Shown one piece after another: positions 1 through 6,897 of a stretch of DNA of 14,097 nt. Made by a program: the position numbers and the translations under genes. Numbering within the stretch: the first letter of the stretch is position 1; each line of letters opens with the position of its first letter. This stretch comes from JAAYAY01 sp964429355 (lineage in GTDB: Bacteria; Planctomycetota; Planctomycetia; Pirellulales; Thermoguttaceae). The DNA lies in contig CAYSCH010000255.1 in assembly GCA_964429355.1 (NCBI GenBank), positions 1-14,097 on the forward strand, read 5' to 3'. A model generated the notes under the pieces. The model worked only from the letters and a program-made list of their open reading frames with translations. It searched no databases and was not told where the DNA came from.

Positions 1-185
1 GGCAGGGTAGCTAACTACGGAAAGGATAAACGCTGAAAGCATATAAGCGTGAAGCCCTCTCCAAGATTAAGTTTCGTTAGCACAATGTGCGAGAGTCCCC
101 TGGAAGACGACCAGGTTGATAGGCCGGATGTGTAAGCATGGTAACATGTTCAGCTAACCGGTACTAACGGACGAATGCTTGGCCA
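1..185 (+). rRNA. rrl: 23S ribosomal RNA, 3' end (partial)
   Basis: The first ~185 bases match the conserved 3' terminal domain of bacterial 23S rRNA. Recognisable landmarks are the stretch around 31-50 (cgctgaaagcatataagcg), the gaagccc segment following it, and the terminal ggtactaa motif near 160-167. The gene starts outside the window. The exact 3' end is uncertain by a few bases because the terminal helix partner (the 5' end of 23S) is not visible. A 5S gene follows about 100 bases downstream, so 23S and 5S are linked here; whether 16S is also linked cannot be seen. Confidence 0.95.
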
Positions 186-248
186 CATGTATCGAACGCT
201 CCAGCGCGTGACGTTTTCACGCTATTGGGGCCACTCCAAACACAACCT

Positions 249-280
249 ACCGGCGGACCGGGCGAAAGCTCACCGCCGGT
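249..280 (+). other. 23S-5S spacer hairpin, possible rRNA processing stem
   Basis: The ~100-base spacer between 23S and 5S holds a perfect 8-bp inverted repeat, ACCGGCGG at 249-256 against CCGCCGGT at 273-280, with a 16-base loop. It ends 4 bases before the 5S gene. Precursor stems that guide RNase cutting are common in rRNA spacers, so processing is the natural reading, but that role is inferred. The spacer contains no tRNA. Confidence 0.4.
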
Positions 281-284
281 CCTT

Positions 285-391
285 TCCGGCGACCATATCT
301 GAAAGGCCACACCCGTTCCCATCCCGAACACGGTAGTTAAGCTTTCAGAGCCGATGGTAGTACCACAAGTGCGAGAGTAGGTGTTGCCGGA
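285..391 (+). rRNA. rrf: 5S ribosomal RNA
   Basis: The ~107-base segment has complementary ends (TCCGGC at 285-290 with GCCGGA at 386-391) that form helix I. It contains the conserved 5S core cacacccgttcccatcccga (328-347) and the gaacacggtagttaagc block, followed by gatggtagta and gcgagagtaggt. Length and order of blocks fit a complete bacterial 5S rRNA at the short end of the usual range, which is in keeping with the short 5S genes of planctomycetes. It is followed at once by an intrinsic terminator. Confidence 0.95.
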
Positions 392-403
392 TTAATACAA
401 GAG

Positions 404-440
404 AAGCCCCGCGAACTGCAAGCTCGCGGGGCTTTTTTGT
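404..440 (+). terminator. Rho-independent terminator of the rRNA operon
   Basis: An 11-bp perfect stem, aagccccgcga at 404-414 against tcgcggggctt at 424-434, closes a 9-base loop and runs directly into T6 (433-438). This is a textbook intrinsic terminator, placed 13 bases after the 5S gene, and it should end the 23S-5S transcript before the BON-domain gene. Confidence 0.93.
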
Positions 441-556
441 TTTGCTTGGCAGTTCTTCGTCGACCAATGGACTCCGTTGGGGCTCCTTTGCCGACGAGTT
501 TCTGCTCTGTCGCTGGATTGGCTCCGATGTAGCTAGTCTTGGGGGCAAGAATAATC

Positions 557-584
557 TTGAAGAAGTAGTGGATTTTTCTACAAT
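557..584 (+). promoter_or_regulatory. Sigma70-like promoter of the BON-domain gene
   Basis: TTGAAG (557-562) and TACAAT (579-584) are separated by 16 bases. They match the -35 and -10 consensus at 4 of 6 and 5 of 6 positions. Transcription would start near 591, giving a leader of about 108 bases before the ATG at 699. Position after the rRNA terminator and before a plus-strand gene supports it. Confidence 0.5.
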
Positions 585-617
585 GATGGGAGGGAGTGCG
601 ACCCTTCGGGAACGGAC

Positions 618-671
618 GCCTGCCGCCCTAGGGGCGGACTCGCAGGCTGCGCGGATTTGTCCTTTTTTTTT
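618..671 (+). other. Structured leader with T9 tract upstream of BON gene
   Basis: Within the predicted leader, GCCTG (618-622) pairs with CAGGC (643-647). Inside that, CCGCCC (623-628) pairs with GGGCGG (632-637), giving a long, GC-rich, bulged hairpin. A run of nine T residues follows at 663-671, about 15 bases beyond the stem. The gap is too long for a classical intrinsic terminator. The element could be an attenuator-like or stability hairpin; this is inferred from the fold only. Confidence 0.35.
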
Positions 672-698
672 GCCCTCGGTTATTTGGGAGCCGTCACC

Positions 699-1103
699 AT
701 GTCCCAAAAGGCGAAACTTCCCGACCGTCAGATCCTGCAGAAAGTGACCACCCAGCTGCCCCGCAGGGGCATTCGTCCTCCTTGCGACGTTCATGTCTCG
801 GTGCAGAACGGGATCGTCACGCTCACGGGCAAGATCGAGTTCGAACTGCAACGGAAGGCGGCCATCCATGCGGCGCATGCCGTCAATGGCGTGCAGAGGG
901 TTGTCGACCAGATGTCCACAATGCACTGCACGATCGGCGGTTGGCACGCAAAGACAGCGGCGGCTCATCATCGACCCGCTGCAACCCCGCACCACACCCA
1001 GCCCTCGCCCCAGGTTTCGGGGGAATCGCCAACACCCGCGGCAGGGCCCCCGGCCCCTCAGCAGGCGCCCGTCACCGCAGCGCAGGGAGACAACAAGTCC
1101 TAG
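699..1103 (+). CDS. BON-domain protein with Pro/Ala/Gln-rich tail
   Basis: The 134-residue product carries one BON-type domain (residues ~8-75). The pattern is a helix, then the strands DVHVSVQNGIVTLTGKI (30-46), a helix rich in alanine, and the terminal VNGVQRVVDQM strand (62-72). BON domains (OsmY and secretin families) are associated with phospholipid membranes or with cell-envelope stability. Residues 84-134 form a low-complexity Pro/Ala/Gln/His tail, probably disordered. No signal peptide is visible, so if it acts at the envelope the route is unclear. I chose the ATG at 699 because tgggag lies 8 bases upstream; the longer TTG frame from 657 would run through the T9 tract and adds an unconvincing FFF stretch. 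The gene stands alone between the rRNA terminator and the convergent Hsp70 operon, with a candidate promoter at 557-584. Family assignment is fairly sure; cellular role is unknown. Confidence 0.8.
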   Translation: MSQKAKLPDRQILQKVTTQLPRRGIRPPCDVHVSVQNGIVTLTGKIEFELQRKAAIHAAHAVNGVQRVVDQMSTMHCTIGGWHAKTAAAHHRPAATPHHTQPSPQVSGESPTPAAGPPAPQQAPVTAAQGDNKS

Positions 1104-1211
1104 GAGTGCTGCATCTGCACCGATTTCAGAGATCTGGCTCACGCCTGTCGAGTTGCGATCGGCAGATCGGGGTTAGGTTTCGGGGCAGGTCATGGTGTCA
1201 GACGGCAGGTG

Positions 1212-4070
1212 TCACCCGCTGCCAGGCTGACGGAGCCCGATCGGAAGGGACTCGCCGAAAACTTCGGCTTGTTCTTCTTCGTCGAGTTGGCCGCCGTGGC
1301 GGACGAGTTCGATGAAATGCGGACCTGCGCCGCGGCGTTCGAGACACGCGGCGGTCTTGTCTTGAAGGGAAGGGGAGATGTCGCGATATCGGTCGTCGGT
1401 GTGGCGTGAGAGTTGCATCAGGGCGAAATCGGCCATCGGGTCGTCGGGGCTCACCTCGATCAGTTCCTCAAGCCAGCGCGACGCGTCGGCGGCGGGGACG
1501 ACGGAGTTCAGCGGGCCGTAGAGCGGTACCCGCGTGCCGAGCCGCCCAAGCGTCCAGAGGGCGGCCGACCGAACCGTTTTCATCTTGCGGCGAGGGATCA
1601 ATTCAACCAGCATTCGGCCGAGTTCGATTTTGATGGGGCAAGGGAGGAGTTCGAGGGATCCGAGGAGCCTCCAGATTTCAGCTGTCTCATGGGAGCCAGC
1701 ATTCAGTTCGCTTCCACGGCCCTTTCCGGTGGTGACCTGTCGGTACATGGCGCGGATCGAACCGAGCACCGGATCAACGAGCGCCTGCTGCTGACCGGCA
1801 GCGAGTCCCGCCCCAATCCGGCGCCAGAGGATCCACCATTCCGTCCGGCACATGGGGGTGCCATGGACGAGATTTCCCTGGAGGATCCGCCAGGTTTCGG
1901 CTACACGCCAGTCGTCCATTGCCATTCCATAGCCCGGCCGGAGGGCAAAGCCGAGGAGGTTGAGCCAGCGGGCCTCGTGTTCCTGGCTGCGTCGCCGGCC
2001 AGGCTCGAGCTCAAGGAACGATTCCCAGATTCGCCGCAGGAGGGATGGGGGCCAGAGTTGGCGATTGCACTGAAGGATCTTCGTGAGCCGTTTCATCAAT
2101 CCCGCGGGACTCTCCTGGCCTGTCGAGGAAAAGGTTCCTTCGAGTAAGGCCTGCACATCGCTCCAAACGCTCTCCTCGACAAACCCTCGTTGTTCGGCCC
2201 GGGCTTCATGGGCCGTCCTGTCGGTCTGGGTGGCGGAGCGGACGTCGAACTGAAGCCGCCATTTGCCCGTCCCTTCGGTCTGGGCACACCAGAGATCGAG
2301 GGTGCCGATCTCGGTGAGTCTGGCGTGGAGAGTAACAGAGGTCGTCTCCGCCGCGATTTTCTTTCGGGTTTGCAGAACGGTGCGGACGGGAGGCAGGGGC
2401 GTCATCTGCTGGCGGTCGACCTCAATCACCGCCCCCGCCGCGTCGGTCAGCCGGGTGCTCGAGACATAAAGGGGAAACTCGACCGGATCGGACACGACAA
2501 GGTCGAATGGGTTTTCGGTCACATTGACCTCCAGGCCGGGCTCGGTGCCGGCGGGGATCAGGCAGACGGCCTTGGGCGGCTCGCTCTGAATGCCGATGAA
2601 ATAAGAGCGGGCCAATCCTGCCGAGATCCGTTCACCTCGCCCGCGGCGAACCATTCCGTAGTACGCGGCTCCGTGGGCAACGGCCAGGTCAAGCCGCTCG
2701 TTATCGAGCAAGACGGGTTGCCACGACTCCTGTCCTTTGTCGGCGTGAAACCATCCACAGAGCGTTTCGAGGAGCCGCTGCTGCAGGAGATCCGACTCGA
2801 ACAGTCCCCCGTTGAAGAGCACGATATCGGGCCGAGCGGGGTCCTGCCCTTCGGCCAGTTCGACACCTTCGAGAGCCACGTGGCGATGGGCCGAAAGGAA
2901 GGCCGCCAGATAGCGAGTGATGGCCGGATCGGGTGCGTAGGGAAGGCCGAATTCCTGGAAGCCCGACCGGTGCTGGGCCGGTCGGTCGTCGAGGCTGACC
3001 CTTGGAAAGAAGCCGTCGACGAGGAGTTCCTGCACTTCCTGCCGAGTGACCTGGATCTGCCGGCCTCCGCCAATCAGCCGGGAACCACTTCCCGGCAGGC
3101 TGATGGTGAGCCGGTCTGGGGCCTTTGGACCCAGCAGGGTTTCCTTGACCTGCCGACAGGTGCGAACGAGAATGGCCCAGGATCGCGGCTCCATCCGGCC
3201 GCCGGGCGACAGTTGCTTCTCAAGGTGATGGGCAAGGGCCAGGTCGAGATTGTCACCCCCCAGGATCAAGTGATCCCCCACTGCCACGCGGTGGAAGCGA
3301 ACCTTGCCGGTCTCTTCCGCACGGACACGGATAAGGGTGAAGTCGCTAGTACCGCCGCCGATGTCGCAGACGAGTATTTTCTGCCCAGGACTGACCAAGC
3401 TCTGCCAATCGGCGCGATGGTGATCAATCCATGCGTAGAACGCAGCTTGGGGTTCCTCGATCAGTACCACCCGCGGCAGACCTGCCCGGGCAGCGGCCTT
3501 GACGGTCAGTTCCCGGGCCACTTCGTCGAAGGAGGCCGGAAGGGTCAACACGAGGTCCTGTTCGGCGAGCGGGGCGTTGGGAAAGCCGGCATCCCAGGCC
3601 GCGCGGATGTGGGCCAGGTAGCGGCCGGAGATCTCGATGGGAGACAGGCGGGTCACATCCGCAGCGCTGTGCCAGGGCAGTAGGGGAGCCGTGCGATCCA
3701 CGCCCGAATGGCACAACCATGACTTGGCCGAGACGACCAGTCGCCCCGGCACAAGGGTGCCATGATCGCGGGCGAAAAAGCCCACGATGCCGCCGCCCGT
3801 ATCGGGGTGGAAGGGGAGCCGGAGGGCTCGGTCGTCGAATTCGCCGGGGGCGGGTTCATAGTGGAACGAGGGGAGCGTTTCTCGCCGTTCCACTTGTCCA
3901 GGCGCGACGATCTGCGGGACGGAAAAGGTCCGCACGCGCCAGGGTTCTTCGTTGGCATCGACATAGGTGACGGCCGAATTGGTCGTGCCGAGGTCGACCC
4001 CAACGACGTAGCGAGCGGAGGCAGATTGTTCATTGGGAGCTGCGTTCACATCGATGTATCCAGGCGGCAT
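1212..4070 (-). CDS. Hsp70-like ATPase fused to a DUF3731-type C-terminal domain
   Basis: The 952-residue product begins with an Hsp70-type nucleotide-binding domain (residues ~21-475). It has phosphate-1 loop DLGTTNS (26-32), a lysine in AKSWL (K116) equivalent to the DnaK catalytic Lys, EEPQAA (205-210), phosphate-2 loop DIGGGTSD (236-243), GGDNLD (271-276) and FNGGLFES (419-426). These residues suggest it binds and can hydrolyse ATP. The usual hydrophobic linker is not recognisable. A substrate-domain-like beta region follows (~488-612), then ~340 residues of tryptophan-rich, mainly helical sequence that I assign to DUF3731. Length fits Hsp70/DUF3731 proteins, typically over 900 residues. 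It is last in a three-gene minus-strand cluster, 55 bases after the other Hsp70 gene. The start is the first ATG; the nearest purine-rich site (gaggg) is ~15 bases away, so a weak Shine-Dalgarno is likely. No DnaJ or GrpE lies nearby. Client and cellular role are unknown. Confidence 0.92.
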   Translation of the reverse strand: MPPGYIDVNAAPNEQSASARYVVGVDLGTTNSAVTYVDANEEPWRVRTFSVPQIVAPGQVERRETLPSFHYEPAPGEFDDRALRLPFHPDTGGGIVGFFARDHGTLVPGRLVVSAKSWLCHSGVDRTAPLLPWHSAADVTRLSPIEISGRYLAHIRAAWDAGFPNAPLAEQDLVLTLPASFDEVARELTVKAAARAGLPRVVLIEEPQAAFYAWIDHHRADWQSLVSPGQKILVCDIGGGTSDFTLIRVRAEETGKVRFHRVAVGDHLILGGDNLDLALAHHLEKQLSPGGRMEPRSWAILVRTCRQVKETLLGPKAPDRLTISLPGSGSRLIGGGRQIQVTRQEVQELLVDGFFPRVSLDDRPAQHRSGFQEFGLPYAPDPAITRYLAAFLSAHRHVALEGVELAEGQDPARPDIVLFNGGLFESDLLQQRLLETLCGWFHADKGQESWQPVLLDNERLDLAVAHGAAYYGMVRRGRGERISAGLARSYFIGIQSEPPKAVCLIPAGTEPGLEVNVTENPFDLVVSDPVEFPLYVSSTRLTDAAGAVIEVDRQQMTPLPPVRTVLQTRKKIAAETTSVTLHARLTEIGTLDLWCAQTEGTGKWRLQFDVRSATQTDRTAHEARAEQRGFVEESVWSDVQALLEGTFSSTGQESPAGLMKRLTKILQCNRQLWPPSLLRRIWESFLELEPGRRRSQEHEARWLNLLGFALRPGYGMAMDDWRVAETWRILQGNLVHGTPMCRTEWWILWRRIGAGLAAGQQQALVDPVLGSIRAMYRQVTTGKGRGSELNAGSHETAEIWRLLGSLELLPCPIKIELGRMLVELIPRRKMKTVRSAALWTLGRLGTRVPLYGPLNSVVPAADASRWLEELIEVSPDDPMADFALMQLSRHTDDRYRDISPSLQDKTAACLERRGAGPHFIELVRHGGQLDEEEQAEVFGESLPIGLRQPGSG

Positions 4071-4125
4071 CCAAGCGCGGGAAATGCCCTCGCAGTCATC
4101 AATTTCCGGACAGCGACGTCACTTG

Positions 4126-5913
4126 TTACCTGTCGGCATCCTCGCGGACGCTGAACTCGAGTTTCCACCGCTGTGCCGACTTGGTGCCGACACACCAGAG
4201 TTCAAGCATGCCCAGTTCCGTGACCCGGGCCTGGAACTGGACGGGAACGTAATCGTCTTCGATCTGCTCGTCAGCCGGGAGTTCGGCCTCCATGGAATCG
4301 GTCTCCGAGAGTTCCTCGTCGTCCCAGCGGTCGAGGAGGTCGCCGGGGCGATCCTGCTTTCGCACGGAGGAGCTGAAGAAACGGAACTGGGCGGCCTCGC
4401 CAACAACGAGCCCGATTTCGTCGCTGGGCACGTCGGCCTCGGTGCCTTCCTCCATGCCGATCGGGACCACGCAAAGGGCTTTCATCGGGCGAGGGGCGCC
4501 GGGGATGGCGAGGCCGGAGGATTCGATGCCGACATAGTAGCTTCGTGCGGTGCCGCCCCGGATGCGGACGCCGCCTTTCTGCTTTGCCCAGCCGTAGTAG
4601 GCGGCGCCGCGGGCGACCGCGTGATCGAGGTCCGGCGCGCCGGCGAGCAATTGGGGCGTTGCGCCGAACCAGGTCCCCATCACATCGCGGAGACGATCCT
4701 GCAAGGCCGCCGACTTGAACACGCCGCCGTTGAAAAGGATCTTGGTCGGTCGCACCGGCTCCAATCCGTTGCCATGGGCGTGGAGGAAGGCCGCCAGATG
4801 ACGGGTAACGGCCGTATCGGCTTCGAAGGGGAGCCCGATCTCGCGAAATCCCGACGCCCGTCGGCGCGCCGGCCGGTCGGAGATATCGCAAGGGGGAAAG
4901 AACCCGTCCAGAACAAGCGAAGCAACGCTCTGACGGTCGACCTCGACCGAGACGGTGCCACCGATCAGTTTTCGGCCCCGTCCGAGCACGGAAATGGTCT
5001 GGGTTTTCGGACCAGCGGGAGCGAGCAGAGCCTCCTTGGCGTTGCGGCAAGAGTGCCAGAGCGACACGGATTGCCAGGGATCGAGTTTCACGCCCTGGTC
5101 GGCAAACTGACGGGCCACATGGTGGGCTAGGGCAAGGTCCATGTTGTCGCCGCCGACGAGCAGATGATTGCCCACCGCCAGCCTTTGAAGCGACAGTTCG
5201 CCACCCTCTTCTGAAACGCCGACGAGAGTCAGATCGGTAGTACCACCGCCGACATCGCAAACGAGCAACTTGTCGCCCACTCCCATCGTCTTGCGCCAGC
5301 CCTGGCCGGTAGTCGCCAGCCACGAATAGACAGCCGCCTGAGGCTCTTCGAGAAGAACAAAGTCATCGGCCAGTCCCGCGGCGAGGGCCGCCTCACGGGT
5401 CAGTTCTCGGGCCGAGGCGTCGAACGAGGCTGGAACGGTGAGGACAAGATACTGCTTGTTGGCTGGGAAATCGGGGAAGGCCGCTTCCCAGGCGGCAATC
5501 AAGTGCTCCAGGTAACGCCGGGTGGCGGTGACGGGAGATATCTTGGGAACGTCGTCGGATGCCCCCCAGGGGAGCACGGATTGATGGCGGTCGATACGAC
5601 TGTGGCAGAGCCAGCTCTTGGCAGCACCGACAGTGCGGTCGGGGACCTCGGCGGCCTGGCGACGCGCGAAATGGCCAACGGCGAAGTTGCGTCCATCGGC
5701 CCACGGGAGGTCGAGCGAGCCGGACGAGGCATCCCGGTCGGTTCCCAAATAGAGAAAGGAAGGGAGGGCGTCGCGGGGTTCGACCGTCGAAGTGTCGACA
5801 AGCTGCGGAATCGGAAGCAACCCAAGCTGGGGATGGTCGTCCTCCAGAGCGCAATAAGCGAGAACACTATTGGTGGTTCCGAGATCGATTCCCAGAACGT
5901 AGTCGGCTGTCAT
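4126..5913 (-). CDS. Hsp70-like chaperone ATPase, linker-degenerate
   Basis: The 595-residue product is a second Hsp70-type ATPase: DLGTTNS (10-16), AAKSWL (97-102, K99 as catalytic Lys), EEPQAA (189-194), DVGGGTTD (220-227), GGDNMD (254-259), FNGGVFKS (394-401). The C-terminal ~140 residues correspond to a shortened substrate-domain-like beta region; no alpha-helical lid is evident, and there is no DVLLLD-type linker. An acidic insertion sits at ~520-553 (DRWDDEEL and ADEQIEDD). Its order of motifs and spacing match the neighbouring larger Hsp70 closely, suggesting an old duplication. I chose the ATG at 5913 because ggag lies 10 bases upstream; a GTG at 5955 would add 14 residues without a good ribosome site. 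It lies 59 bases after the DUF2760 gene and 55 before the Hsp70-DUF3731 gene, so co-transcription is likely. The family is clear; the client protein is not. Confidence 0.93.
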   Translation of the reverse strand: MTADYVLGIDLGTTNSVLAYCALEDDHPQLGLLPIPQLVDTSTVEPRDALPSFLYLGTDRDASSGSLDLPWADGRNFAVGHFARRQAAEVPDRTVGAAKSWLCHSRIDRHQSVLPWGASDDVPKISPVTATRRYLEHLIAAWEAAFPDFPANKQYLVLTVPASFDASARELTREAALAAGLADDFVLLEEPQAAVYSWLATTGQGWRKTMGVGDKLLVCDVGGGTTDLTLVGVSEEGGELSLQRLAVGNHLLVGGDNMDLALAHHVARQFADQGVKLDPWQSVSLWHSCRNAKEALLAPAGPKTQTISVLGRGRKLIGGTVSVEVDRQSVASLVLDGFFPPCDISDRPARRRASGFREIGLPFEADTAVTRHLAAFLHAHGNGLEPVRPTKILFNGGVFKSAALQDRLRDVMGTWFGATPQLLAGAPDLDHAVARGAAYYGWAKQKGGVRIRGGTARSYYVGIESSGLAIPGAPRPMKALCVVPIGMEEGTEADVPSDEIGLVVGEAAQFRFFSSSVRKQDRPGDLLDRWDDEELSETDSMEAELPADEQIEDDYVPVQFQARVTELGMLELWCVGTKSAQRWKLEFSVREDADR

Positions 5914-5972
5914 GGATTGGTAACTCCAATGGCTCGGCGATGGGGCCGTCGACACGGGGGCGAATGGGATCC

Positions 5973-6575
5973 TCAGGGTAGCTCGACCTCGGCAGAGGCG
6001 ATGACCCGGGCGGCTTGCTCGCTTCCAGACCAGTGAGGAATTTCACTCTTTGTCGCCTGCCAGCCGGGGTGTATCAGACGTCCCTTGAACGGGGGCTCGC
6101 CGGTCACATTTCCGGTGAGGTGGTACATGGCCGAGTCAAATCCGGCGGGGACCTCGATTTCCGTCTGCTCATCTTGGATCATGAGCGGCTCGACGGCAAA
6201 CATGCGCTCGATGACGGTGCTACAGTCGCGATGAACGTCGCGGGCGGCGGCACCTACCTGGGCGTCGGTGTAGCCGTCGAGGGATTCCTTGATGAAATCC
6301 AGAAAGCGGGCATCGCGTTGGAGGGCGGCTAGGAAAGTCACGGCCTCGCTACGCACCGGTTTCTTGGGCTTGGGGGGAGGGGACTGCGGTTTTGGAGCCT
6401 CGATTGCCGGTGCCGGCGCCACTTCCCCATTTAAGGCGAGAGCAATACGCTCGGCGGCCTGGCGATTGAACAAAACGGTGAAGAAGACGCGGAATGCCAA
6501 GAGGATTCGCACGGTGCTGTTCTTTCTTTTAGCGAGTACTTCCGAGTTACTGGATCCGCCGGCGAGGCCCATCAT
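5973..6575 (-). CDS. DUF2760 family protein
   Basis: The 200-residue product resembles the DUF2760 family, found beside Hsp70/DUF3731 genes in other bacteria. Residues 23-37 (RILLAFRVFFTVLFN) form a hydrophobic or amphipathic helix that may touch a membrane or bind a partner. Residues ~52-75 are a Pro/Lys-rich linker. Residues ~78-200 form the conserved domain, with a helical part (FLAALQRDARFLDFIKE, 81-97) and a beta-rich end containing PAGFD (143-147) and LIHPGW (167-172). It has no recognisable catalytic signature. It is the first gene of the Hsp70 cluster. Upstream sequence shows no good Shine-Dalgarno for the ATG pair at 6575/6572; a GTG at residue 21 would fit the family N-terminus better and is a real alternative. 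Function unknown; a co-factor or adaptor of the two Hsp70 proteins is my inference. Confidence 0.82.
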   Translation of the reverse strand: MMGLAGGSSNSEVLAKRKNSTVRILLAFRVFFTVLFNRQAAERIALALNGEVAPAPAIEAPKPQSPPPKPKKPVRSEAVTFLAALQRDARFLDFIKESLDGYTDAQVGAAARDVHRDCSTVIERMFAVEPLMIQDEQTEIEVPAGFDSAMYHLTGNVTGEPPFKGRLIHPGWQATKSEIPHWSGSEQAARVIASAEVELP

Positions 6576-6897
6576 CCGGGGGGAAAGCGGGGCATCCGGA
6601 AACTATTTAGTCGAACTAGGATTGGTGAAGGTGTCAAGACGGGCGGGAATGTCGTCCGTCGAGCTGGGCAAGAACGCCTCGATCTTGCCGTTATCTACGC
6701 CGTACCTGACAAACTGGGATAGATAGAGAAACATCTTGTACTGCATACCAAGCCCCAGCGAGGCAGAGTTGCACGGGTTTCGAAGACCCGCGATATCCCC
6801 AGCTCAGAAGCGGGCATACTCAAGAGGGACAGGAAGAGAGAACGGCGAGATTCGACGCAGCGAGGTTCTTTGAGGGCAAGGGGAACTGCGAGTTGGC
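6576..6897. other. Non-coding gap between toroid lipoprotein and DUF2760 gene
   Basis: This 322-base gap has no supportable gene. It holds the candidate promoter near 6609-6637 and a 5-bp hairpin at 6774-6790 (CGGGT and ACCCG around a TTCGAAG loop). The hairpin looks like a tRNA T-arm, but no matching acceptor, D or anticodon arm could be built around it. The rest shows nothing clear. Confidence 0.5.
6609..6637 (-). promoter_or_regulatory. Possible promoter of the DUF2760-Hsp70 operon
   Basis: A perfect TTGACA lies on the minus strand at 6637-6632. The hexamer 17 bases further (TCGACT, 6614-6609) matches the -10 consensus at only three positions. Transcription would begin ~27 bases before the ATG at 6575. 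The strong -35 and weak -10 could mean an activated promoter or chance. Confidence 0.25.

Noticed and set aside
345..1142. Minus-strand open frame crossing the 5S gene, terminator and BON gene.
   Set aside because: It runs through an rRNA gene and a strong terminator, and the product is a low-complexity Arg/Gly-rich stretch without a domain. The plus-strand features explain the sequence better.
1104..1211. Possible bidirectional terminator between the convergent BON and Hsp70 genes.
   Set aside because: Only short imperfect pairings (for example GGCAG with CTGCC near 1204-1223) and no T tracts on either strand were found.
2190..3683. Long plus-strand open frame (497 codons) opposite the larger Hsp70 gene.
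   Set aside because: Antisense shadow of a well-supported Hsp70 coding sequence; its product is low in recognisable structure.
6774..6790. A tRNA T-arm look-alike: CGGGT, a TTCGAAG loop, and ACCCG.
   Set aside because: The loop matches the T-loop pattern and GGGATA (6716-6721) can pair with TATCCC (6794-6799), but that leaves three unpaired bases after the T-arm and no D-arm or anticodon arm can be formed. Probably chance or a decayed tRNA.
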